Shown: positions 1 to 7,234 of the stretch, piece by piece
Layout: each line of letters starts with the position of its first letter
Position numbering within the stretch: position 1 is the first letter of the stretch
Assembly: GCA_044225205.1 (NCBI GenBank)
Contig: JBGAIY010000129.1
Location: forward strand, 1-17,512
Direction: 5' to 3'
Length of the DNA: 17,512 nt
Source: JAEUJT01 sp044225205
GTDB lineage: Bacteria > Myxococcota > Myxococcia > Myxococcales > Myxococcaceae
Made by a program: the position numbers and the translations under genes
The notes under the pieces: generated by a model
Seen by the model: only the letters and a program-made list of their open reading frames with translations
Told to the model about the DNA's origin: nothing
The model's database searches: none

Positions 1-1978
1 GGGTGCAGTCGCTCGCTCCGGCGCAGCCGTCGAGGCAACGGCTGGTCGCGTCGTCGGCGCTGCCGTCGTCGTCACACACCGCGTCGCCCGCGCAGCTGCC
101 TCCGAGCGGGCAGACGCCCAGGCAGTACCCCCCGTTGCCCTTGGCGGTGAAGCAGCGCCGGGTCTCGCAGTCGGCGTTGCTGCCGCAGGCGGCGCCGTAC
201 TTCGCCAGGCCCCGGTCTTTGGCTTCGCACAGCCCGCTGTACCGGTTGCAGCCGTAACTGCCCGAAGACACCCGTTCGCAGTCGGCGTCGGTGCGGCACA
301 ACGGGAGGCACCAATTGGGAGACGCTTTGTCGCCGTCGTCGTCGTGGCAGGCGTACGCCGGCCGGCAGCCGGTCTTGCCGCTGCACTGTTGACGGCAGAA
401 CGTGCCGAAGGTGTCTTGCGAGCAGACCGAATTCGCCGGGCAGCCGAACGAGACCCCGGCGTCGTTCTTCGAGCACGAATCGACTCCAGAGACGCACGCG
501 CCCGAAGGCCACCCGGTCGCGCCTTCGGTTCGGCACGCGCCCGACGAGCACTGGCCGCCGCTCGCGCAGGGCCGGCCGTCGGGCAGGGCGGTGCAGTCGG
601 CGCCCGAGCAGGTGCCGTCGGCACAGTCGACCAAGCCGTTGCAGTTGTTGTCGACGCCGTCGGTGCAGCTCGTTTCGGGCCCCACGCCGACGCAGTCGAA
701 GTCGCCGCAGTCGGTGGTGCCGTCGTGGTCGTTGTCGACGCCGTCGGTGCACAGCGTCTCGGTGCGAATACCCGCCCCACACACGCAGCCGGGGCCGCAC
801 CCCAGGCCGGCGCAGGCCGAGTCTTCGCAGTCGCGAAAGCCGTTGTTGTCGTTGTCGAGGCCGTCGGCGCAGTTGGCCGCTTCGGGCGTGCCGGTGCCGC
901 AGCCGTTCGCGGGCCCCGAGCAGTCGGCCGGGTCGGCGCAGTCGCGCGCGCCGTCGCCGTCGTTGTCGGCCCGGTCGGTGCAATTCGTTTCGTGTTTGCC
1001 GCCGCCCTGGCAGCTGCAGCCGGTGCCACACGCGGTGCCGTCACAGTCGGGGGTGTCGGCGCAGTCGACCAACGTGTCGCGGTCGTTGTCGACGCCGTCG
1101 GTGCAGCCCGATTCGCTGCGCTTCAGGTCTTTGCACGTGCACCCGGCACCACAGCTGGCACTGCCGCAGTCGGGGTCGGCGCAGTCGATGAGTGAATCGC
1201 GGTCGTTGTCGACGCCGTCGGCGCAATCGAGCTCGAAGCGCGCGCCTTGCTTGCACTGGCACTTGTCGCCGCACGCCACGAGGTTGCAGTCAGAATCGCC
1301 GCAGTCGGCCTGGCCGTCATGGTCGTTGTCGAAGCCGTCGGTGCAGTCGCCCTCGCCGTGCAAGCCGTTGTGGCACGCGCACCCGATGCCACAGCTTTCG
1401 CCCTCGCAGTCGGCGTCGAGGCAGTCGCTCTGGCCGTCGCGGTCGTTGTCGAACGTGTCGGCGCAGTTGGCCTCGGCCGGCACGCCGGCGTCGCCACACG
1501 CGCAGCCTTGGCCGCACGACTGGCCGAGGCACGCGGGGTCTTTGCAGTCGCGGCGCCCATTGTTGTCGTTGTCGAGCCCGTCGGCGCAGGCGCCGGGCGC
1601 CTCGGGGCCGCCGTCTCCGCAGGTCGGCTTCGCGCGGCAGGCCGAGTCGGCGCAGTCGACCTTGCCGTTGCCGTCGTCGTCGACGCCGTTGTCGCAGTCT
1701 TCTTGTTTGAGGCACGTCGGTTCGGCGCTGCACGTGGGGTCGGCGCAGTCGGCCAGCCCGTTGCCGTCGTCGTCGGTGCCGTTGGTGCAATTCTCGAGCG
1801 CGACTTGGCAGGGCGTGGTGCCGAAGCAATTGGGGTCGGCGCAGTCGGCGGCGCCGTCGCCGTCGTCGTCGACCCGGTTGTCGCAGACTTCGACCTTGGG
1901 GGTGGGCGTGACGGGGCTCGGGCACCCGGCCCACAGCCAGCAGCACAACAGGACAACACAGGAGCGAGCGCGGCGCAC
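1..1978 (-). CDS. MopE-like cysteine-rich repeat lipoprotein, partial (C-terminus beyond left edge)
   Basis: The reading frame is open from a GTG at 1978 to the window edge (659 codons visible), so the C-terminus is missing. The N-terminus (MRRARSCVVLLCCWLWAGC) looks like a lipoprotein signal with a possible lipobox at C19; Trp at -3 is not typical. A short Pro/Thr linker follows. Residues 32 to about 462 hold 12 degenerate repeats of the form C-x-D/N-G-x-D-N/D-D-x-D/N-G-x-x-D-C-x-D, the 'putative metal-binding motif' seen in MopE-type proteins. After them comes a Cys-rich tail with GxPC/SGxC-type spacing, common in myxobacterial surface proteins. The Asp pattern resembles a calcium-binding loop, so metal or calcium binding outside the cytoplasm is inferred. 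GTG is preferred because a G-rich stretch lies just upstream; a TTG at 2002 is an alternative. It lies 52 bases after the Asp-box lipoprotein gene and could be co-transcribed with it. Substrate and role are unknown. Confidence 0.85.
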   Translation of the reverse strand, partial: MRRARSCVVLLCCWLWAGCPSPVTPTPKVEVCDNRVDDDGDGAADCADPNCFGTTPCQVALENCTNGTDDDGNGLADCADPTCSAEPTCLKQEDCDNGVDDDGNGKVDCADSACRAKPTCGDGGPEAPGACADGLDNDNNGRRDCKDPACLGQSCGQGCACGDAGVPAEANCADTFDNDRDGQSDCLDADCEGESCGIGCACHNGLHGEGDCTDGFDNDHDGQADCGDSDCNLVACGDKCQCKQGARFELDCADGVDNDRDSLIDCADPDCGSASCGAGCTCKDLKRSESGCTDGVDNDRDTLVDCADTPDCDGTACGTGCSCQGGGKHETNCTDRADNDGDGARDCADPADCSGPANGCGTGTPEAANCADGLDNDNNGFRDCEDSACAGLGCGPGCVCGAGIRTETLCTDGVDNDHDGTTDCGDFDCVGVGPETSCTDGVDNNCNGLVDCADGTCSGADCTALPDGRPCASGGQCSSGACRTEGATGWPSGACVSGVDSCSKNDAGVSFGCPANSVCSQDTFGTFCRQQCSGKTGCRPAYACHDDDGDKASPNWCLPLCRTDADCERVSSGSYGCNRYSGLCEAKDRGLAKYGAACGSNADCETRRCFTAKGNGGYCLGVCPLGGSCAGDAVCDDDGSADDATSRCLDGCAGASDCT
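593..1885 (-). repeat. Twelve tandem Cys/Asp-rich protein repeats (short ~27 aa and long ~40 aa forms)
   Basis: These are coding repeats inside the MopE-like lipoprotein. Units 1-3 carry a D-D-D-G-D/N-G core and units 4-12 mostly a D-N-D-x-D/N-G core. Units 4-8 and 10 are about 40 residues and add a second Cys cluster (C-G-x-G-C-x-C or close variants). Units 1, 2 and 11 are shorter, near 26-28 residues. Unit 9 is intermediate. At the DNA level a word like gtcgttgtcgacgccgtcgg recurs about every 120 bases on the plus strand. Confidence 0.85.
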
Positions 1979-2030
1979 GGCGCCCCCGCGTATAGCCTGC
2001 AACGGGCTCGAGCGTCACCGGCAAGCGGGT

Positions 2031-3344
2031 TTATGGGCCGGGGCAAGCCGTCGACTTGGCGCCGAGCCCCCAGGCGATGCGTGAGAGCGGGTGGCTGCCG
2101 ACATAGGCGCCCGTGGGCAGCGCGACCCAAGTGACTCCGTTGTCGGTGCTTCGGTAGAATTCTTGTTTCTCGTACCAGACCAGCCACCCACCGTTCGTGG
2201 CGACGAGGGTGCCCTGGGGGCTTCTGCCCACGGCGCCCAAGTTCGGCCCGTCGCCCATTGACGAGCCACGTCGCGTCACGGTGTTTTGCGAAGACCAGGT
2301 GACGCCGTCGGGGCTCGTCATGAGGTGGTGTTCGTAGGTCGGGCCGAGCCGTTGGCCCCACACCAAGAATTGGGTACCCGACCACACCGGGCCCGCCTGC
2401 GCGGGAAACGGCAGCGCCGACGCGGTGAACGTCTTGCCGTCGGTCGAGACGCAGGCCGTGCTCTGGTCGACGTAGAGCAACTTGCCGCCGCCTTCGCCAA
2501 AGCCGACCGAGTATTCGGCGCCTCCGCACTCGGAGGGCACGGTGGCTTGCGACCAACTCTGGCCGTTGTCGCTGCTGACTTCGATGTCTGAATTGGTGCC
2601 GTCTTGACCGAAAATGGCGAACACGCCCGCGCCGAACGCCGAGGTGCGCGCGTTCCAAATGGGTTGGGTGCCGGCGTGGAGGTCGGCCTCGGCTCCGGCG
2701 ACCCAGGTGAGGCCCGCATTGGTGCTCCATTTCGGTGACCGGGCCGCCGCCAAGACGGTGCCGTTGCCGACGACGAGGCCCTCGAAGTTCGCGCCCTCGA
2801 GCGTGCGTACCCAGGTGACGCCGTCGCGGCTTCGTCGAATCGACCCGGGCTCTCCGTGGCCGTAAGCGGCAATGAACCAGCCGTCGGCGTAGACGACGCC
2901 GTGGCCCGAGGTGGCCGTGTGGTCGCAGTCGGAGCTGCCACCGTCGGGGTTGCCCATGGCGGCGAAGCACCGAAACGCGTCGTCGTCAGACTGGTTGGCC
3001 ACCCAGGTCAAACCGTCGTCGCACGAAATGGTGGTGCGGCCCTGGTGCCCGCTCGCCACGAAGAGCGCGACGAGGTCGGTGCCGGCGTCGACGAGCGCGC
3101 CCGCGTCGCGGGAGCCCCCGTCACCGCCGCCCACGCTCGCGTCAGCCACGCCGGCGTCGGTCAGCCCTCCGTCGGTCGCTGCGTCCGTCGCTGCGTCGGT
3201 CGCCGCGTCGGGAGCGGCCAGGGTGCCGGCATCGGCTGCTCCGAGCCCCGAATCGACCGCCAGCCCCGAGTCAGACGCGGTGCCCTGACACGCGCAAACC
3301 CACGCCATTCCTGCAAAAATAAGCACTTTTCGCCCAAGCCCCAT
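2031..3344 (-). CDS. Asp-box (BNR/sialidase-like) repeat lipoprotein
   Basis: From the ATG at 3344 the protein is 437 residues. It begins MGLGRKVLIFAGMAWVCAC, a basic n-region, hydrophobic core and lipobox V-C-A-C19, so an exported lipid-anchored protein is predicted. An Ala/Asp/Gly-rich linker of about 70 residues follows (DAATDAATDAATDGG). The rest is a beta-propeller-like domain with at least six Asp-box motifs (S/T-x-D-x-G-x-T-W type): CDDGLTW, SRDGVTW, TNAGLTW, SSDNGQSW, SPDGVTW and STDNGVTW, plus STDGKTF. Asp boxes mark sialidase-type and other propellers and do not prove sialidase activity; I see no Arg-triad signature, so the enzyme or binding role is open. An ATG 16 codons upstream (3392) is in frame, but it would put extra residues before the signal peptide. 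The gene is divergent from hprK across 87 bases. Confidence 0.85.
   Translation of the reverse strand: MGLGRKVLIFAGMAWVCACQGTASDSGLAVDSGLGAADAGTLAAPDAATDAATDAATDGGLTDAGVADASVGGGDGGSRDAGALVDAGTDLVALFVASGHQGRTTISCDDGLTWVANQSDDDAFRCFAAMGNPDGGSSDCDHTATSGHGVVYADGWFIAAYGHGEPGSIRRSRDGVTWVRTLEGANFEGLVVGNGTVLAAARSPKWSTNAGLTWVAGAEADLHAGTQPIWNARTSAFGAGVFAIFGQDGTNSDIEVSSDNGQSWSQATVPSECGGAEYSVGFGEGGGKLLYVDQSTACVSTDGKTFTASALPFPAQAGPVWSGTQFLVWGQRLGPTYEHHLMTSPDGVTWSSQNTVTRRGSSMGDGPNLGAVGRSPQGTLVATNGGWLVWYEKQEFYRSTDNGVTWVALPTGAYVGSHPLSRIAWGLGAKSTACPGP
3169..3212 (-). repeat. 12-bp tandem repeat encoding a DAAT linker
   Basis: Three imperfect 12-base units (plus strand ccgtcggtcgct, gcgtccgtcgct, gcgtcggtcgcc) and a decayed fourth lie in the linker of the Asp-box lipoprotein. 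They encode DAAT repeated three times. Such stretches can change length by slippage. Confidence 0.6.
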
Positions 3345-3431
3345 GCCTTGGGAAAGAAGCCCGAGCCCCCCTGCCAAGCTCACCGGCCCCAAGTTGGCGC
3401 GGCTTCGGCGACCGAGCGAGAATGCGCCACC

Positions 3432-4430
3432 TTGTCGAACACCACCACGCCGGCCATACCGATTTCTCGGCTGCTTGAAGACAACCAGTACGACCTCAAG
3501 CTCGAGCTCATCGCCGGCGGTGAGGGCTTGTCGCGTAAAATCTCACATTCACGCATACAAAAGCCGGGCTTGGCGCTGACGGGCTTCACCGAGCACTTGC
3601 ACCCTGAACGCGCCCAAATTTTCGGCAACACCGAAGTCAGCTACCTGCGCACGCTGACCGAGGAGCAGCAGCGCACGGTGCTCTCGAAGGTGTTCGACTC
3701 AGAGCTCGCCTGCGTCGTCGTCACGAAGGGGCTCGACATACCGGCGCCGTTGGTCGAAGGCTGCGAGCGCACGAAGCTGGCGTTGATGCGCACGCCGCTC
3801 GCGTCGAGCGCCTTCATTTCGCAAATTCAGGCCTTCTTGTCAGAGGCGTTGACGGCGACCGGCAGCATGCACGGCGTGCTGGTCGACGTGTTCGGCGTGG
3901 GGGTGTTTTTGCTGGGCAAGTCGGGCATCGGCAAATCAGAAATCGCGCTCGACTTGGTCATGCGCGGGCACCGGTTGGTGGCCGACGACGTGGTGAACCT
4001 CGTGCGTCGGTCGGCCGACGTCTATGGCCACGGCAACGACTTGATTCAGCACCACATGGAAATTCGGGGTCTGGGCATCATCAACATCAAAGACCTGTTC
4101 GGCGTCGCCGCGGTGCGCGACCGCAAGAAAATCGAGCTCGTCATCGAGCTCGTCGACTGGAACCCGACGGCCGAGTACGACCGGCTGGGCCTTGAACAGC
4201 AGTCGCTCAACATCGTCGGGGTCGAGGTGCCGCAGGCCGTCGTGCCCGTTCGCCCGGGTCGCAACATGACGACCATTGTCGAGGTCGCCGCCCGCAACCA
4301 CTTGCTCAAGTTGCGCGGCCACAATTCGGCCCAAGAATTCGCCGAGCGGCTCACCCAAGCCATTGGCCGGGCGCCCCGCGTCGACATCAAGCCGCTCGTG
4401 CAGCACCACCCGGAGGAGGATTCGGAGTGA
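3432..4430 (+). CDS. hprK: HPr kinase/phosphorylase
   Basis: The protein is 332 residues from a TTG start and opens MSNTTTPAIPISRLLED, matching the usual HprK beginning (P-x-S-x-L-L-E-D). No ATG or GTG in this frame lies nearby, and the upstream open frame only runs antisense into the divergent gene. HprK phosphorylates and dephosphorylates a serine of HPr (or its paralogue), linking carbon supply to regulation in the cytoplasm. Visible signs are the N-terminal domain (1-~135), a conserved His near 147 (SMHGV), the Walker A loop GKSGIGKS at 162-169, RLVADDVV at 181-188, the family signature MEIRGLGIINI at 209-219, and the C-terminal VPVRPGRN segment near 271-278. Length is normal. It overlaps rapZ by three bases, so co-translation is likely. 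The PTS genes usually found near it are not in the window. Confidence 0.97.
   Translation: MSNTTTPAIPISRLLEDNQYDLKLELIAGGEGLSRKISHSRIQKPGLALTGFTEHLHPERAQIFGNTEVSYLRTLTEEQQRTVLSKVFDSELACVVVTKGLDIPAPLVEGCERTKLALMRTPLASSAFISQIQAFLSEALTATGSMHGVLVDVFGVGVFLLGKSGIGKSEIALDLVMRGHRLVADDVVNLVRRSADVYGHGNDLIQHHMEIRGLGIINIKDLFGVAAVRDRKKIELVIELVDWNPTAEYDRLGLEQQSLNIVGVEVPQAVVPVRPGRNMTTIVEVAARNHLLKLRGHNSAQEFAERLTQAIGRAPRVDIKPLVQHHPEEDSE
4412..4420 (+). promoter_or_regulatory. Strong ribosome binding site of rapZ inside the hprK 3' end
   Basis: The purine run ggaggagga ends six bases before the rapZ GTG, inside the last hprK codons. It supports the GTG at 4427 and translational coupling of the two genes. Confidence 0.7.
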
Positions 4431-5284
4431 TTCTGACGCGGCAAATCGTCGTCATCACCGGCATGTCGGGTTCTGGCAAGTCGACCGCGATTCGGGCCCT
4501 CGAAGACGCCGGGTATTTCTGCATCGACAACTTGCCCGCTCCGCTGCTCATGAAGGTGACCGAGCTCGGCGGCGAGCAAACGCGCTTGGCGTTCGTGATC
4601 GACGTTCGCGAAGGCTCGTTTCTCAAAGACGCGCCCCACGCGCTCGACGAGGCTCGCCGCGCGGGCCACCACGTCGAAGTGCTGTTTCTCGACGCGAGCG
4701 ACGAGGCGCTCACCCGCCGCTATTCAGAGACCCGCCGCCGCCACCCGTTGTCAGGCTCGGGGTCGGTGGCCGACGGGCTCAAGCTCGAACGCGAGGCGCT
4801 CAAAGAATTGCGCGACCAGGCCGAGCACGTGGTCGACACGTCGACCATGACGGTGCACGAGCTGCGGCGCCAAGTGACGACCCGCTTCAGCACCGGGTCG
4901 ACCGGCATGGCGCTGACGGTCATGTCGTTCGGTTTCAAGTACGGCGTGCCCAGCAACGCCGACCTCGTCTTCGACGTGCGCTATTTGCCCAACCCGTTTT
5001 TCGTGCCCGAACTCAAGCCGCTCACCGGCAAAGACGCGAAGGTGGCGGCCTTCGTGGTCGACCGCCCCGACGCGTGGGAATTTCTCGATCGAACCTTCGA
5101 CCTGTTGGCGTTTCTGATGCCGCGCTACCAAAAAGAGGGCAAGGCGTACTTGACCGTCGCCATTGGGTGCACCGGCGGCAAGCACCGGTCGGTGGCCATT
5201 GCCGAGGCGTTGCTCGCCCGGCTCAAGGAGACCCCCATGGGCGCCACCGCCCAACTGTGGGACCGCGACATCGAAAAAGAATGA
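4427..5284 (+). CDS. rapZ: RNase adapter RapZ family P-loop protein
   Basis: The protein is 285 residues, the normal RapZ (YvcJ/YhbJ) length. In enterobacteria RapZ binds sRNAs and guides RNase E in controlling glucosamine-6-phosphate synthase; in other groups it is a nucleotide-binding protein whose target is less clear. The Walker A motif GMSGSGKS is at residues 12-19, followed by the family segment GYFCIDNLP. The C-terminal domain has SFGFKYG, DVRYLPNPF and GCTGGKHRSV, the conserved patch tied to metabolite and RNA binding. The GTG start overlaps the hprK stop (GTGA), with a strong ribosome site before it. Its stop codon abuts the stop of the convergent gene. Function in this organism is inferred from the family. 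Confidence 0.96.
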   Translation: MILTRQIVVITGMSGSGKSTAIRALEDAGYFCIDNLPAPLLMKVTELGGEQTRLAFVIDVREGSFLKDAPHALDEARRAGHHVEVLFLDASDEALTRRYSETRRRHPLSGSGSVADGLKLEREALKELRDQAEHVVDTSTMTVHELRRQVTTRFSTGSTGMALTVMSFGFKYGVPSNADLVFDVRYLPNPFFVPELKPLTGKDAKVAAFVVDRPDAWEFLDRTFDLLAFLMPRYQKEGKAYLTVAIGCTGGKHRSVAIAEALLARLKETPMGATAQLWDRDIEKE

Positions 5285-5800
5285 TCAGCTCGCCTTGGCG
5301 TCTTTCGGCGACGTGAGGCCGAAGTGCGCGAGCACCGCCTTGGCCGTCACGTACTTCACCTCGGGAGACTGGCCGGGCAACGCCTGCGCCCAGGTCAGCG
5401 CGTCGTCGATGGTCGAAAACGTTCGCTGTGGAAACGGGGTCTTCGACACCAGGCCGAAGCCCGTCATGAACATGCGCACCATGCTCGCGGCGAGCCCCTT
5501 GCCCAAAATGCAAGTCGCGCTGCCCAAGCACACCGGGGCGAGCGACTTCATGATCTCCATCGACTTCTCGCGTACTTCGTCGCCGATGCGCCCGACGTTC
5601 TGCTGAATGGGCACCAAGCTGATCATGGTGATTTTGCCGTGGTTTTTCGCCACCGCGAGCTGGTGACCGTTCAGCAGGTCGAGGTCGCTCATCGTCGTCG
5701 CTCCCGCGAACACCGCGAAGACGAGCGTGTTCACGTGAGCAATGTGAATCGTGGGGCTGCGCGTGAGGTCGACAATGGTGAACGGAGCAGAAATGGTCAC
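5285..5800 (-). CDS. Conserved-looking protein of unknown function, possible STAS/SpoIIAA-like fold
   Basis: The protein is 171 residues from a GTG start (MTISAPFTIVDL). It has no signal peptide and no clear membrane segment. The order of segments is a beta-rich start (TIHIAHVNTLVFAVFAG), a helix with LLNGHQLAVAKNHG, a strand KITMISLVP, a long charged helix, a strand with small residues (SATCILGKG), a helix, then FSTIDDALTWAQAL. This alternation, ending in a D-D-A-x-x-W helix, resembles small STAS/SpoIIAA-like proteins, but that is a fold impression and no catalytic or phosphorylation residue can be named. It is convergent with rapZ, with no spacer. It lies 70 bases after the thioredoxin-like gene and could be in its transcript. 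Confidence 0.8.
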   Translation of the reverse strand: MTISAPFTIVDLTRSPTIHIAHVNTLVFAVFAGATTMSDLDLLNGHQLAVAKNHGKITMISLVPIQQNVGRIGDEVREKSMEIMKSLAPVCLGSATCILGKGLAASMVRMFMTGFGLVSKTPFPQRTFSTIDDALTWAQALPGQSPEVKYVTAKAVLAHFGLTSPKDAKAS

Positions 5801-5870
5801 GGTCGCCCGAAGCGTACCGCGAATGCGCGCGCCACCAAGAACGTCACGTCTTTTCGAGCCGCAACGTTTG

Positions 5871-7175
5871 TCACTTGAGTGTCAGCGACTTGAGCGTCGC
5901 TTCGAGGGCCGCCACTTGTTTCGTCGGCCGCTGCACGGCGGGCAAGGTGTTGGCATACGCCAACGCGGCTTCGAGGCTGCGCTTGCGGCCCGCGGCATCA
6001 CCACGCTTGTCGAGAATGTCGGCTTGTATGGAAAACAACCTCATCTTGCGCGGGCCCGTACATTTCGGCAGAGCGCGCTCGATGGCCGCCTGCGCTTCGG
6101 CCAGCTTGTTCTCGGCGCGGTAAATCAACGCGAGGCGCGCGGCGGGGTTGTAGTCGCTCGGCAGCTCTTTTTCTGACTGCAGCAACGGCGCCTCCATGTG
6201 GGCGGGCTCGTTCGCTTCGAGGGCGGCGTTGGTGCGGTGGGCGTCGAAGACCGCGCGGGCGGCGGGGCTGGTGGCTTTGGCCGCGGCGGCGTCGAGAAAG
6301 GCGAGCCACGCTTGGGCGGTGGCCACTTTGCCCGCCTCGTCGTTGGCCTGACTGCGCTCGCTCACGAGCGTCTCGTACAGACCCGACACGTCGTCGACCA
6401 TGAGGCCCTCGGGCGCGGCGATGAAGCCCTTCGCGCGGGTGACCAACGCGCTGACCAGAGCGGCTTTCTTGGCGGCCTTGGGTTCGAGTTCGAGTGCGCA
6501 GCCGAGCCCGGTCGCGACCGCGGTGAGCTGGTCAGACCGGCCGGTCATGCCCCCGGCTTCGTCGGCGGCGAGTTGCGCGCACACCTCGAACTGGCGGGTG
6601 GCGGCGAGCGCGTACAGCAACGAGAGCGTGGCGCGGGCGTCGCCGGCGGTGGCCCGGTCGTCGCGGCGGGCGCGCGCGAAGCGTTCGGAGGCCCCCGCGG
6701 TGTCGCCCTTGGCCATCAACGCGTCGGCTTCGGCCAGCGGGCCTTCGCGGTGTCGCGCGGCGGCCAACAACGCCTTCATTTGGGTGGCGTCGGCGCTGCC
6801 GGCCCAGCGAAACGCGAGCGTCTCGGTCGAAGGGTCGATGAAGAAGAGCGTCGGCCACACGTTCACCGAAAACTTCTCGAGAAACGGTGCCGCCCCGGGG
6901 CGCTCGGTGTCGATGCTCGCGAAGACCAGGTCTTTTTCGAAGGCGGCGAACGCCGGGTCTTTGAGCACGTGCTCACGCATGTACACGCAGGTGTGACACC
7001 ACGGCGCCCAAGCGTCGACGAAGAGCAGCTTCTTGCTCGCCTTGGCCTTCGCGAGCGCGGCCGGGTAGTCGTCTTCGATGATGGCGGGCGCGCGGGCAGC
7101 GGCCGTCACCTGGGGTGAACGCTTCACGGCGGCCGCGGGGCTCGCGGCCAACAACAAGGCAACCAGAGCAAGCAT
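5871..7175 (-). CDS. Secreted thioredoxin-fold protein with helical-repeat C-terminal region
   Basis: From the ATG at 7175 the protein is 434 residues. It opens with a signal peptide (MLALVALLLAASPAAA), so the protein is exported, probably to the periplasm. Residues ~32-145 form a thioredoxin-like domain: FVDAWAPWCHTC with the active-site pair C60-H-T-C63, and the cis-proline loop VWPTL with P108. This resembles the DsbD C-terminal/thioredoxin_7 type that reduces or exchanges disulfides. Residues ~150-434 are Ala-rich paired helices resembling TPR or similar repeats (for example AARLALIYRAENKLAEAQAAIERAL), which suggests partner binding. An in-frame ATG further upstream (7340) would add 55 Arg-rich residues in front of the signal peptide and overlap the neighbouring gene, so it is rejected. 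It lies 59 bases after the beta-barrel gene. The partner is unknown. Confidence 0.88.
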   Translation of the reverse strand: MLALVALLLAASPAAAVKRSPQVTAAARAPAIIEDDYPAALAKAKASKKLLFVDAWAPWCHTCVYMREHVLKDPAFAAFEKDLVFASIDTERPGAAPFLEKFSVNVWPTLFFIDPSTETLAFRWAGSADATQMKALLAAARHREGPLAEADALMAKGDTAGASERFARARRDDRATAGDARATLSLLYALAATRQFEVCAQLAADEAGGMTGRSDQLTAVATGLGCALELEPKAAKKAALVSALVTRAKGFIAAPEGLMVDDVSGLYETLVSERSQANDEAGKVATAQAWLAFLDAAAAKATSPAARAVFDAHRTNAALEANEPAHMEAPLLQSEKELPSDYNPAARLALIYRAENKLAEAQAAIERALPKCTGPRKMRLFSIQADILDKRGDAAGRKRSLEAALAYANTLPAVQRPTKQVAALEATLKSLTLK

Positions 7176-7234
7176 GGCCGACTCGTAACACGAGCCCCCG
7201 CCGCTCGCACGGTGCCCCCCAACTGAACTTCGGG

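Noticed and set aside
593..1885. CRISPR-like periodic DNA repeat
   Set aside because: Spacing varies, units are degenerate, and all variation keeps one protein frame, so it is a coding repeat.
402..2084. Long plus-strand open frame (560 codons) over the Cys-rich repeats
   Set aside because: It is antisense to the MopE-like gene. The repeated GC-rich DNA lacks stops in most frames, and its product is low-complexity Ser/Pro/Gln. The minus-strand frame gives orderly Cys/Asp repeats and a signal peptide.
1123..2970. Long minus-strand open frame of 615 codons spanning both lipoprotein genes
   Set aside because: It is an out-of-frame reading of the two lipoproteins, with an Arg- and Thr-rich low-complexity product and no signal.
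2856..3431. Extension of the hprK frame 192 codons upstream
   Set aside because: It runs antisense through the Asp-box lipoprotein and the product is unlike any HprK N-terminus; the TTG at 3432 matches the family start.
3345..3431. Sigma-54-like promoter between the divergent lipoprotein and hprK genes
   Set aside because: TTGGCGC occurs, but no GC-spaced TTGC element follows at the right distance; no confident promoter could be called.
5270..5300. Bidirectional terminator at the rapZ/convergent gene junction
   Set aside because: Only the six-base palindrome TGATCA made by the two stop codons is present; there is no stem of useful length and no T tract.
6198..7118. Plus-strand open frame over the thioredoxin-like gene
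   Set aside because: It is antisense to a gene with a clear CHTC active site and signal peptide; its product is Gly/Arg/Val-rich shadow sequence.
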